The notes: generated by a model not told the origin, from the letters alone. Numbered from the stretch's first letter, positions 1-5,087 are shown. The stretch: DNA of 5,091 bases from a bacterium BMS3Bbin07 (GCA_002898135.1 BDTQ01000308.1:1-5091); one strand, 5' to 3'. Numbers and translations are program-made.

Positions 1-1062
1 CATGGTCTCACGTGATATTGCTTTCGGTTTTATCTTCATCTCTGCGGCGTATTTATTAACAAAAAACTCCGCAAGCATCGGTATGTCATCTCTTCTCTCC
101 CTCAGCGGCGGGATAAATATGGGAAAGACGTTCAGCCTGTAATACAGATCCTCTCTGAACTTACCATCCTGAATACAGGAGGCCAGATCCTTGTTACTTG
201 CTGCAATCACCCTGACTTCAACCTGAATCGGCCTTGTACCCCCAACACGTTCAATAACATGATCCTGAAGGACCCTCAAAAGCTTTGCCTGGAGCGACAT
301 CTCAAGCTCGGCAATTTCGTCAAGAAAGATCGTGCCCTTGTGCGCGAGTTCAAACTTTCCCAGTTTTCTCGTCTCAGCGCCGGTAAAGGCACCCCTCTCA
401 TGTCCGAACAGCTCGCTTTCGAGTAATTCACGTGGAATGGCTGCACAGTTTATGGGGACAAAGAGGTTGTCCTTCCCCATACTCAGGTGATGGATCGCCC
501 TTGCAAAGAGCTCCTTGCCGGTACCGCTCTCTCCATGCAAAAGAACCGTACTTTTTGTTGGGGCAACCCTCTGGACTTTCTGAACCACATCCTTGATCTT
601 GTCACTCACACCTATAATCCTTGGAAGGCCTGTTCTCGAAGAAACCTCCTCTTTCAGAAGAAGGTTTTCCCGGTAAAGCCGTCTTACTTCCAGAGCCCTC
701 CTGACAATAACAAGCAGATGATCTATGTCAAAAGGCTTTGTTATAAAATCATAGGCACCCTGCTTCATCGCCTCCACAGCCACTTCTATGGTTCCATATG
801 CGGTCATTATTATTACAGGAAGTGTGGGGTCTTCAGCCTGAGCCGCCTTCAGCACCTCCAGACCGTCCTTCTTCGGAAGTTTAAGGTCAGTAACAACAAC
901 CCCTACGGTCCTCTGCTGAAGCTGCTTTATCCCCTCCTTTCCGTCAAGGGCTATAATACATTTGTAACCCTCTGAGCTGAGGGAAGCCTTCAGCATATCA
1001 GCCATGGACTTCTTGTCCTCAACTATCAGAATACTCTCCACTCCGGCCTCACATTCCTGCAT
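1..1062 (-). CDS. NtrC-family sigma-54-dependent response regulator, partial (C-terminus beyond window)
   Basis: This is a cytoplasmic two-component response regulator that activates sigma-54 RNA polymerase by ATP hydrolysis. The window holds 354 codons. The receiver domain (about residues 9-125) has the acidic pair E15-D16, phosphoacceptor D59 in VVVTDLKLP, T87 and K109. A linker is followed by the AAA+ domain from about 149, with Walker A GESGTGKE (177-184), the sigma-54-contacting loop GAFTGA (224-229), Walker B IFLDEI (245-250), a sensor-I-like ASNKDL (288-293) and arginine-finger segment FREDLYYRLNVF (302-313). All key residues are intact. The C-terminal Fis-type DNA-binding domain would lie past base 1, so target specificity cannot be read. 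The start at 1062 is chosen because GGAGG lies 9 bases upstream and the receiver begins at once. It overlaps the end of the phosphorylase gene by 14 bases, which suggests translational coupling. No cognate histidine kinase is in the window. Confidence 0.96.
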   Translation of the reverse strand, partial: MQECEAGVESILIVEDKKSMADMLKASLSSEGYKCIIALDGKEGIKQLQQRTVGVVVTDLKLPKKDGLEVLKAAQAEDPTLPVIIMTAYGTIEVAVEAMKQGAYDFITKPFDIDHLLVIVRRALEVRRLYRENLLLKEEVSSRTGLPRIIGVSDKIKDVVQKVQRVAPTKSTVLLHGESGTGKELFARAIHHLSMGKDNLFVPINCAAIPRELLESELFGHERGAFTGAETRKLGKFELAHKGTIFLDEIAELEMSLQAKLLRVLQDHVIERVGGTRPIQVEVRVIAASNKDLASCIQDGKFREDLYYRLNVFPIFIPPLRERRDDIPMLAEFFVNKYAAEMKIKPKAISRETM

Positions 1063-1828
1063 CTTCAAGCGCCTCCCCACAGGGACAATCCCTCCTCTGA
1101 GGGACCAGTCCGATTGCCCCGGACAACAGGGTCTTTACAACTTCGGTACTTCTGTTCATTGCTTCAACCACCTCTTTAACAGTAAGCTTCACAGGTGAAA
1201 TTCCTGCTGCAAGGTTCGTGACCACGGACAGGGCCACGTAGCACAATTCACTCTCACGTGCAAGCACGGCCTCGGGCATGCCTGTCATACCAACGACATC
1301 AGCACTCATGGAGCTGAAAAAACTTATCTCGGCCGCGGTCTCAAGCCTCGGCCCCTCCACACATATATATGTTCCGGAGCTCTGAAGTTTTATCCCTCCG
1401 GCTTCTGATGCCCTGATAAAGCTCTCCCTCAACTCAGGACAATACGGCTCTGTAAAGTCCACATGCACCACATCATCACCATCATAAAAAGTATTTACCC
1501 TGGACTTTGTAAAATCAATCAACTGATTAAGGAGCACGATATCACCCGGGCTTAAAGTGCTGTTAATGCCGCCCACTGCACTGACAGCTATCACCCTTTC
1601 TGCGCCCAGTTCTTTAAAACCCCGGATATTGGCACGGTAATTCACCTTGTGAGGGGGGATATTATGCTTAAAAGAATGTCTCGGCAGAAAGGCCACGGTC
1701 CTCCCGAATAATTCACCAATCATGAATTCATCGGAAGGAAGACCATAGGGTGTCTCAACAGCCCTCCTCTCATTGACCTTAAACCCCGGAATCTCGTACA
1801 GTCCGCTACCACCTATCAAACCGATCAT
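1049..1828 (-). CDS. mtnP: MTAP/PNP-family nucleoside phosphorylase, probably 6-oxopurine (methylthioinosine or inosine/guanosine) type
   Basis: This 259-residue cytoplasmic enzyme cleaves a purine (5'-methylthio)nucleoside with phosphate, in purine or methionine salvage. Family motifs run in order: GGSGLY (6-11, phosphate-binding Ser8), TPYGLPSD (26-33), PRHSFKHNIPPHKVNYRANI (49-68), AVGGIN (84-89), TYICVEGPRLET (153-164), ADVVGMTGMPEAVLARE (176-192) and VVTNLAAG (202-209). Adenine-specific MTAPs have Asp in the last motif (TDYDCW type). Here Asn205 occupies that place, as in PNP and methylthioinosine phosphorylases, so 6-oxopurines are the likelier substrates; this is inferred from motif comparison alone. 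The frame stays open upstream to an ATG at 1939, but the family N-terminus MIGLIGGSGLY begins at 1828 and a purine-rich Shine-Dalgarno precedes it. The C-terminus has a Cys-Pro-Cys (248-250), a CXC pair as in some thermophilic MTAPs. It is the first gene of a pair with the response regulator. Confidence 0.93.
   Translation of the reverse strand: MIGLIGGSGLYEIPGFKVNERRAVETPYGLPSDEFMIGELFGRTVAFLPRHSFKHNIPPHKVNYRANIRGFKELGAERVIAVSAVGGINSTLSPGDIVLLNQLIDFTKSRVNTFYDGDDVVHVDFTEPYCPELRESFIRASEAGGIKLQSSGTYICVEGPRLETAAEISFFSSMSADVVGMTGMPEAVLARESELCYVALSVVTNLAAGISPVKLTVKEVVEAMNRSTEVVKTLLSGAIGLVPQRRDCPCGEALEDAGM
1072..1076 (-). promoter_or_regulatory. Shine-Dalgarno of the response regulator, inside the upstream gene
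   Basis: GGAGG (within GGGGAGG on the minus strand) lies 9 bases before the ATG at 1062. It sits inside the last codons of the phosphorylase gene, so ribosomes ending at 1049 could re-initiate here. This supports the chosen start and a shared transcript. Confidence 0.7.
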
Positions 1829-1839
1829 AAAAAAAGACG

Positions 1840-1848
1840 CCCCTCCCC
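1840..1848 (-). promoter_or_regulatory. Shine-Dalgarno of the phosphorylase gene
   Basis: GGGGAGGGG on the minus strand ends 11 bases before the ATG at 1828, with a T-rich spacer. The spacing is slightly long. With the family N-terminus, it decides in favour of 1828 over the in-frame ATG at 1939, which would add 37 residues unlike the family. Confidence 0.6.
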
Positions 1849-1907
1849 TTCGCTGAATATTTCCCTGTCTCGTGTTTTCGGTTTCATACTGATACTGGTA
1901 AAGAAAA

Positions 1908-1916
1908 TGATATAAT
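1908..1916 (+). promoter_or_regulatory. Extended -10 promoter candidate for tldD
   Basis: A consensus TATAAT (1911-1916) is preceded by TG one base upstream (TGATATAAT), the extended -10 form used by housekeeping sigma. No convincing -35 lies 16-18 bases further up, which extended -10 promoters tolerate. Transcription would start near 1923, giving a leader of about 67 bases before the GTG start of tldD. It is in the only gap upstream of the gene. Confidence 0.55.
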
Positions 1917-1939
1917 AGTTTACCATAAAATAGTAACAT
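1912..1939 (-). promoter_or_regulatory. Weak divergent promoter candidate for the phosphorylase/response regulator pair
   Basis: Read on the minus strand, a TATTAT -10 (1917-1912, five of six consensus) follows a poor -35 ATGTTA (1939-1934) with a 16-base spacer. The -10 overlaps the plus-strand TATAAT of tldD base for base, so the two promoters could not be occupied together. The -35 is weak, so this is tentative. Confidence 0.3.
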
Positions 1940-1967
1940 TACATGCTAACATTTGCTAACATTACAT
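1934..1967 (+). repeat. Short direct repeats TAACATT in the divergent intergenic region
   Basis: TAACATT occurs three times, starting at 1934, 1947 and 1957. The last two are within GCTAACATT and lie exactly 10 bases apart, one helical turn. The longer form TAACATTACAT occurs at 1934-1944 and 1957-1967. The cluster lies just downstream of the predicted tldD start point and over the -35 of the possible divergent promoter, as a regulator-binding site could. No known operator is recognised. Confidence 0.5.
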
Positions 1968-1977
1968 AACGTGGGAC

Positions 1978-1983
1978 AGGAGG
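1978..1983 (+). promoter_or_regulatory. Strong Shine-Dalgarno deciding the GTG start of tldD
   Basis: A full AGGAGG is followed by six T residues and then GTG at 1990. It fixes the non-ATG start of tldD. Confidence 0.85.
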
Positions 1984-1989
1984 TTTTTT

Positions 1990-3375
1990 GTGATTGACCA
2001 GGATATATTGAGCAAGGCAATTAAAGTTGCACTGAAACATGGTGGAGATTACGCCGATGTCTTTGTTGAATCAAAGAGGTCATTATCCGTACAACTCGAG
2101 GATGGCAAGATCGAGAAACTCCTGAAAGGAACAGATGCAGGGGTTGGAATAAGGGTCATATTTCAGGGAAAATCCGCTTACGGATATACAAATGAATTCA
2201 GTCAAGGGGCAATACTTGAACTGGCGGAAACAGTAAGCAAGGCATCAAAAGGCCCTGCCTTGCAAAAGACAATCGATCTCAGAAGCATTAACCCAAAGGT
2301 TGACTTTGTTATAAAAATACCGCCCGAGGAGGTAGAGTCCCGGAAAAAGATAGACATGCTGAAAGAGGCTGATCAGATAGCAAGGACCTACAATCAGAGC
2401 ATCAAACAGGTACTCGTGGTTTACAGGGAGTCGGCTCAGACTGTCAGGATAGCAACCTCTGACGGGGTCATTGCAGATGACAGGAGGGTACACACACTTG
2501 CCCTTGTCCAGGTAATTGCTGCTGAAGACGGTACAATCCAGACCGGTTATGAACCGGTGGGCGGACACATAGGATTTGAGCTGTTTGATGAACATCCGCT
2601 GAATGAAGTTTCCGAAAAGGCTGCTGCAAGGGCCGTTATGATGCTGAAGGCCAGGAGGGCGCCTGCCGGCCGTATGCCTGTGGTTATTGCTTCTGAAGCG
2701 GGCGGCACAATGATTCATGAGGCTATTGGACACGGCCTTGAGGCAGACCTTGCAGGGCAGGGTCTCTCTGTTTATTCAGAAAAACTTGGGCAGAATGTGG
2801 CATCCAGCCTGATTACGGTAGTTGACGATGCAACCCTGCCAAACAGGAGAGGCTCTTACAGATTCGATGACGAAGCAACCCCCTCACAGAAGACGGTACT
2901 TGTAGACAGGGGAGTGCTTGTGGCTTATATATATGACAGGCTGAATGCCCTGAAAGAGGGAAGACAATCAACAGGAAACGGCAGGCGGGAGTCTTACCAG
3001 CACAGGCCGATACCCCGCATGAGCAATACATTTATTGCGCCCGGCTCAGACTCTCCGGAGGAGATTATCAGGTCTGTACAGCAGGGACTCCTTGTAAAAA
3101 AGATGGGGGGAGGCCAGGTAAACACCGTCACCGGAGACTTTGTCTTTGAGGTTCAGGAGGGGTACATCATAAAGGACGGACTCGTCGGAGAGCCTGTAAG
3201 GGGGGCTACGCTGACAGGTAACGGACCACAGATACTTAAATCCATGGATATGGTCGCTTCCGATCTCGGGTTTGCTATCGGAACCTGCGGCAAGGATGCG
3301 CAGGGAGTCCCTGTCTCTGATGCCATGCCTACAGTAAGGATTCCGGAAATAGTAGTTGGCGGTGAGGTAACATAG
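1990..3375 (+). CDS. tldD: Zinc metalloprotease TldD
   Basis: The product is 461 residues, close to E. coli TldD. TldD is the catalytic subunit of the cytosolic TldD/TldE (PmbA) heterodimer, which threads unstructured peptides into its core and trims them; in E. coli it acts on microcin B17 precursor and the CcdA antitoxin. Visible motifs are the N-terminal ADVFVE and RSLSVQLEDGKIE region (22-43), the zinc-binding helix HEAIGH (243-248) with E251 following, and the C-terminal GTCGKDAQGVPV (431-442), whose Cys433 corresponds to the third zinc ligand of the family. PTVRIPEIVVGG (447-458) is the usual family ending. HExxxH plus GTCG marks TldD rather than TldE, which lacks the zinc site. The start is GTG with a strong AGGAGG six bases upstream. 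Neither neighbour is tldE, so the partner must be encoded elsewhere. The gene lies 172 bases before lpxC in the same direction, without an obvious intrinsic terminator between them. Confidence 0.96.
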   Translation: MIDQDILSKAIKVALKHGGDYADVFVESKRSLSVQLEDGKIEKLLKGTDAGVGIRVIFQGKSAYGYTNEFSQGAILELAETVSKASKGPALQKTIDLRSINPKVDFVIKIPPEEVESRKKIDMLKEADQIARTYNQSIKQVLVVYRESAQTVRIATSDGVIADDRRVHTLALVQVIAAEDGTIQTGYEPVGGHIGFELFDEHPLNEVSEKAAARAVMMLKARRAPAGRMPVVIASEAGGTMIHEAIGHGLEADLAGQGLSVYSEKLGQNVASSLITVVDDATLPNRRGSYRFDDEATPSQKTVLVDRGVLVAYIYDRLNALKEGRQSTGNGRRESYQHRPIPRMSNTFIAPGSDSPEEIIRSVQQGLLVKKMGGGQVNTVTGDFVFEVQEGYIIKDGLVGEPVRGATLTGNGPQILKSMDMVASDLGFAIGTCGKDAQGVPVSDAMPTVRIPEIVVGGEVT

Positions 3376-3390
3376 GACTTGAGGGGTTAC

Positions 3391-3427
3391 ACTTAAATTA
3401 CATGCCTTGCGTAATCCATATTTAAGT
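3391..3427 (+). repeat. Inverted repeat in the tldD-lpxC gap, possible upstream activator site
   Basis: Perfect 8-base arms ACTTAAAT (3391-3398) and ATTTAAGT (3420-3427) flank a nested ATTAC (3397-3401) / GTAAT (3411-3415). No T-tract follows on the plus strand, and the arms are AT-only except for one pair, so it is a poor intrinsic terminator for tldD. It lies about 111-147 bases before the predicted lpxC start point, a usual distance for sigma-54 activator sites. A second imperfect dyad, TGTGTA / TACCACA, follows at 3433-3450. Function is inferred from position only. Confidence 0.4.
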
Positions 3428-3510
3428 ATTACTGTGTAGAAAATACCACATTTATGTATCCACTCTGCAAATATTGTCACAAGACTTTGTTGCCTGTCAA
3501 AGCATTCTTC

Positions 3511-3527
3511 TTGGCACTATTCTTGCT
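3511..3527 (+). promoter_or_regulatory. Sigma-54 (-24/-12) promoter of lpxC
   Basis: TTGGCAC (3511-3517), five bases, then TTGCT (3523-3527) matches the sigma-54 consensus YTGGCAC-N5-TTGCW. The invariant GG (3513-3514) and GC (3525-3526) are separated by exactly 10 bases. It is in the gap directly before lpxC and in the right direction. Transcription would start near 3538, ten bases before the ATG. Such promoters need an ATP-hydrolysing activator of the kind encoded at the left of this window. Experimental use is unknown. Confidence 0.62.
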
Positions 3528-3532
3528 ATAAT
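3524..3532 (+). promoter_or_regulatory. Extended -10 (housekeeping sigma) promoter overlapping the sigma-54 site
   Basis: TGCTATAAT holds a perfect TATAAT (3527-3532) with the TG of an extended -10. There is no good -35 at normal spacing. Its TG is part of the TTGC of the -12 element, so the two holoenzymes would compete for the same DNA and start within a base or two of each other (near 3538-3539). Confidence 0.5.
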
Positions 3533-3547
3533 TAAATTCCTAACATT

Positions 3548-4435
3548 ATGCGACTACAGAGAACGATAAAAAAGAGTGCAACATTTGAGGGGATAGGACT
3601 TCACACAGGGCGTGTTACAAAGATCACTCTCAAACCGGCTCCGCGTGACGCGGGAATCGTATTTATAAGAACCGACCGCAGGACCATCATAAAGGCCCAC
3701 ATCGGTTCAGTCGTGGACACGGCCTTTGCAACCACAATAGGATATAACGGTACACGGATAAAGACCATTGAACACCTGCTTTCAACGCTCTCGGGTATAG
3801 GCATTGACAACATTATCATTGAGGTCAACGGCCCGGAGATTCCAATTCTTGATGGAAGCTCTACTGAACTCGTCAATGTAATTCTGGAGGCCGGAATCTC
3901 AAAGCAGGACGGGAAGCGCTCCTTTATCCGGATCACAAAGCCTATTACGCTTAATGATGGCCATACAGAAGTCTCGGCAATTCCATATAACGGCAGGCGA
4001 CTGACTTACAGTATCCATTTCAAACATCACTCATTCGGCACTCAGAACCTGAGTCTTGATCTCGACGAAGAGGTATTTATTAAAGACATTGCCCCTGCCC
4101 GGACCTTTGGTTTTCTTAAAAATGTGGAGATGCTCAGGGCTAACGGACTTGCAAAGGGTGGCTCATTTGAGAATGCAATAGTTATAGGTGATCACGGAAT
4201 ACTCAATGAAACAGGGTTAAGATTTGATGATGAATTTGTCAGGCATAAAATACTTGACCTGATAGGAGACCTCTCTCTCATCGGTTATCCCATCCATGGA
4301 CATATAATAGCTGACAGGGCCGGCCATTCCTCACATATAAGGTTTCTCAGAAAACTCCTCTCCTCAGTGGATTCGTGGGAACTCGTCTCCCAGGAGACCG
4401 AACTCAGCCAGTGTTACGCCCCCGCTTACAATTAG
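3548..4435 (+). CDS. lpxC: UDP-3-O-acyl-N-acetylglucosamine deacetylase LpxC
   Basis: This cytosolic zinc enzyme removes acetate from UDP-3-O-acyl-GlcNAc, the first committed step of lipid A synthesis. At 295 residues it is of normal length. The N-terminal half has TIKKSATFEGIGLHTG (6-21), catalytic E75 and zinc ligand H76 in TIEHLLST, and NGPEIPILDGSS (94-105). The second half has DIAPARTFGFL (180-190), GSFENAIV (205-212), zinc ligands H233 and D237 in EFVRHKILDLIGDL (229-242), and H260 in the AGHSSH loop. All catalytic residues are present. The ATG at 3548 gives the family N-terminus; an in-frame TAA lies at 3533-3535 with no other start between. There is no Shine-Dalgarno and the predicted leader is about ten bases. 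The last residues (QCYAPAYN) do not resemble the non-polar C-terminal tail that targets E. coli LpxC to FtsH. It is the only lipid A gene in the window. Confidence 0.97.
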   Translation: MRLQRTIKKSATFEGIGLHTGRVTKITLKPAPRDAGIVFIRTDRRTIIKAHIGSVVDTAFATTIGYNGTRIKTIEHLLSTLSGIGIDNIIIEVNGPEIPILDGSSTELVNVILEAGISKQDGKRSFIRITKPITLNDGHTEVSAIPYNGRRLTYSIHFKHHSFGTQNLSLDLDEEVFIKDIAPARTFGFLKNVEMLRANGLAKGGSFENAIVIGDHGILNETGLRFDDEFVRHKILDLIGDLSLIGYPIHGHIIADRAGHSSHIRFLRKLLSSVDSWELVSQETELSQCYAPAYN

Positions 4436-4584
4436 ATATGTACAATTTGATATCTATAATTGGATAATCACAAGCACTGATTTCTTTAACCGCAGAAAAC
4501 ACAGAGCCCGCTGAGAAACCGTTAATCATCAAAGGAAGATTCCTTTAGCAGGACACCTCTTATTCGAAGTCGATAGAGCACGAG
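4436..4584. other. Convergent intergenic region after lpxC
   Basis: No gene is seen here. The stretch after the lpxC stop is AT-rich and has weak dyads: AGATAT (4434-4439) with ATATCT (4450-4455), and CAATT (4443-4447) with AATTG (4458-4462). None has a T-tract, so no convincing plus-strand terminator for lpxC was found. A segment at about 4486-4507 (TTTAACCGCAGAAAACACAG and on) resembles a CGCAGAG-rich phrase that I recall as common in intergenic DNA of many bacteria. A short perfect palindrome follows at 4531-4546. Confidence 0.5.
4531..4546. repeat. 16-base palindrome AAAGGAAGATTCCTTT
   Basis: Seven-base arms AAAGGAA and TTCCTTT are separated by GA. The loop is too short for a good RNA hairpin, so it reads better as a symmetric DNA site. 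It lies between the ends of two convergent genes, where an operator would be unexpected, and no function is proposed. Confidence 0.45.
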
Positions 4585-4626
4585 AAAAAAAAGGAAGGCT
4601 GGAGAGCAATTTACAGCACTCCAGCC
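4585..4626 (-). terminator. Intrinsic terminator of the repeat-protein gene
   Basis: On the minus strand, GGCTGGAG (4626-4619) pairs perfectly with CTCCAGCC (4604-4597). One A/A (T/T on the minus strand) mismatch and two further GC pairs lead to an 8-base loop. After four bases (TTCC) comes a run of eight T (4592-4585). The hairpin begins 11 bases past the stop codon at 4638. The plus strand has no T-run after the stem, so it acts in one direction only and does not serve lpxC. Confidence 0.9.
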
Positions 4627-4637
4627 ACAGAACGTTT

Positions 4638-5087
4638 CTACTTGAGTGCAGCGGCTGCCTTTTTTGTGGCCGTCTTCCTGGCGGTAGCTGCCTTCTTTGT
4701 GACCGTCTTCTTGGCAGTGGCCGCCTTCTTTGCAACCGTCTTCCCGGCAGTAGTTGCCTTCTTTGCAACCGTCTTCTTGGCAGTAGTTGCCTTCTTTGCA
4801 ACCGTCTTCTTGGCAGTGGTTGCCTTCTTTGCAACCGTCTTCTTGGCAGTAGTTGCCTTCTTTGCAACCGTCTTCTTGGCAGTAGTTGCCTTCTTTGCAA
4901 CCGTCTTCTTGGCAGTAGTTGCCTTCTTTGCAACCGTCTTCTTGGCAGTAGTTGCCTTCTTTGCAACCGTCTTCATGGCAGTGGCCGCCTTCTTTGCAAC
5001 CGTCTTCTTGGCAGTGGCTGCCTTCTTTGCAACCGTCTTCTTGGCAGTAGCTGCCTTCTTCTTGACCGTCTTCTTTACAGTTGCCAT
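4638..5087 (-). CDS. Lys/Ala-rich 11-residue-repeat basic protein, histone H1-like (possibly partial at its N-terminus)
   Basis: The 149-residue reading frame is one Met, thirteen 11-residue units and the tail AAALK. The consensus unit is TTAKKTVAKKA; six central units are identical, and outer ones vary (ATA for TTA, M, G or R for one Lys, TVTKKA near the end). It has no acidic, aromatic, His or Cys residues, so it is extremely basic, probably unfolded when free, and suited to binding nucleic acid. Composition and repetition recall eukaryotic H1 tails, Chlamydia Hc2 and Pseudomonas AlgP, which makes a nucleoid-associated role plausible but unproven. MATVKKTVKKKA looks like a genuine N-terminus, but only four bases remain upstream and the frame is open to the edge. 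The Met could therefore be internal to a longer protein whose C-terminal tail this is. A strong terminator directly after the stop shows that the 3' end of the transcription unit is here. Confidence 0.8.
   Translation of the reverse strand: MATVKKTVKKKAATAKKTVAKKAATAKKTVAKKAATAMKTVAKKATTAKKTVAKKATTAKKTVAKKATTAKKTVAKKATTAKKTVAKKATTAKKTVAKKATTAKKTVAKKATTAGKTVAKKAATAKKTVTKKAATARKTATKKAAAALK
4657..5085 (-). repeat. Tandem array of thirteen 33-base units
   Basis: Units start every 33 bases from 4657 to 5053, in frame with the coding sequence (11 codons each). Five units (4756-4788 and the four from 4822 to 4953) are identical over all 33 bases. The unit at 4789-4821 differs by one silent change. 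Divergence rises toward both ends, most in the units at 4657 and 5053. This pattern fits expansion and homogenisation by slippage or unequal recombination, so copy number may vary between strains or be miscounted in short-read assemblies. Confidence 0.95.

Noticed and set aside
487..975. Plus-strand open frame of 162 codons.
   Set aside because: It is antisense to the response regulator, whose receiver and AAA+ motifs are unmistakable on the minus strand. The frame at 1004-1198 is likewise antisense to real genes.
1630..1647. TTGGCACGG inside the phosphorylase gene, resembling a -24 element.
   Set aside because: No GC occurs at the -12 position (the sequence there is CA), and it lies within coding sequence on the opposite strand.
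1829..1939. N-terminal extension of the phosphorylase to an in-frame ATG at 1939.
   Set aside because: The extra 37 residues do not resemble the family, which begins at MIGLIGGSGLY, and a Shine-Dalgarno lies directly before 1828. The longer start would also lie upstream of the possible minus-strand promoter.
2245..2733. Minus-strand open frame opposite tldD.
   Set aside because: It lies fully inside a confidently identified tldD, has no recognisable domain, and its product looks like antisense translation. The same applies to minus frames at 2813-3031 and 3046-3480 and to the frame at 3601-3936 opposite lpxC.
4756..4953. TTGGCAGTAGTTGCC in each repeat unit, resembling a -24/-12 promoter.
   Set aside because: The GG and GC are 8 bases apart instead of the required 10, and the motif recurs only because the coding unit repeats.
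4529..4966. Minus-strand open frame giving an Arg-rich repeat (LQRRQLLPRRR type).
   Set aside because: The 33-base unit is a multiple of three, so frames other than the coding one also stay open. The Lys/Ala frame has a sensible start and stop and ends 11 bases before the terminator, whereas this frame runs through that terminator.
4638..5087. The 33-base array as a CRISPR.
   Set aside because: Units are contiguous with no unique spacers, keep a codon frame, and encode a biased but continuous protein; no cas genes are present.
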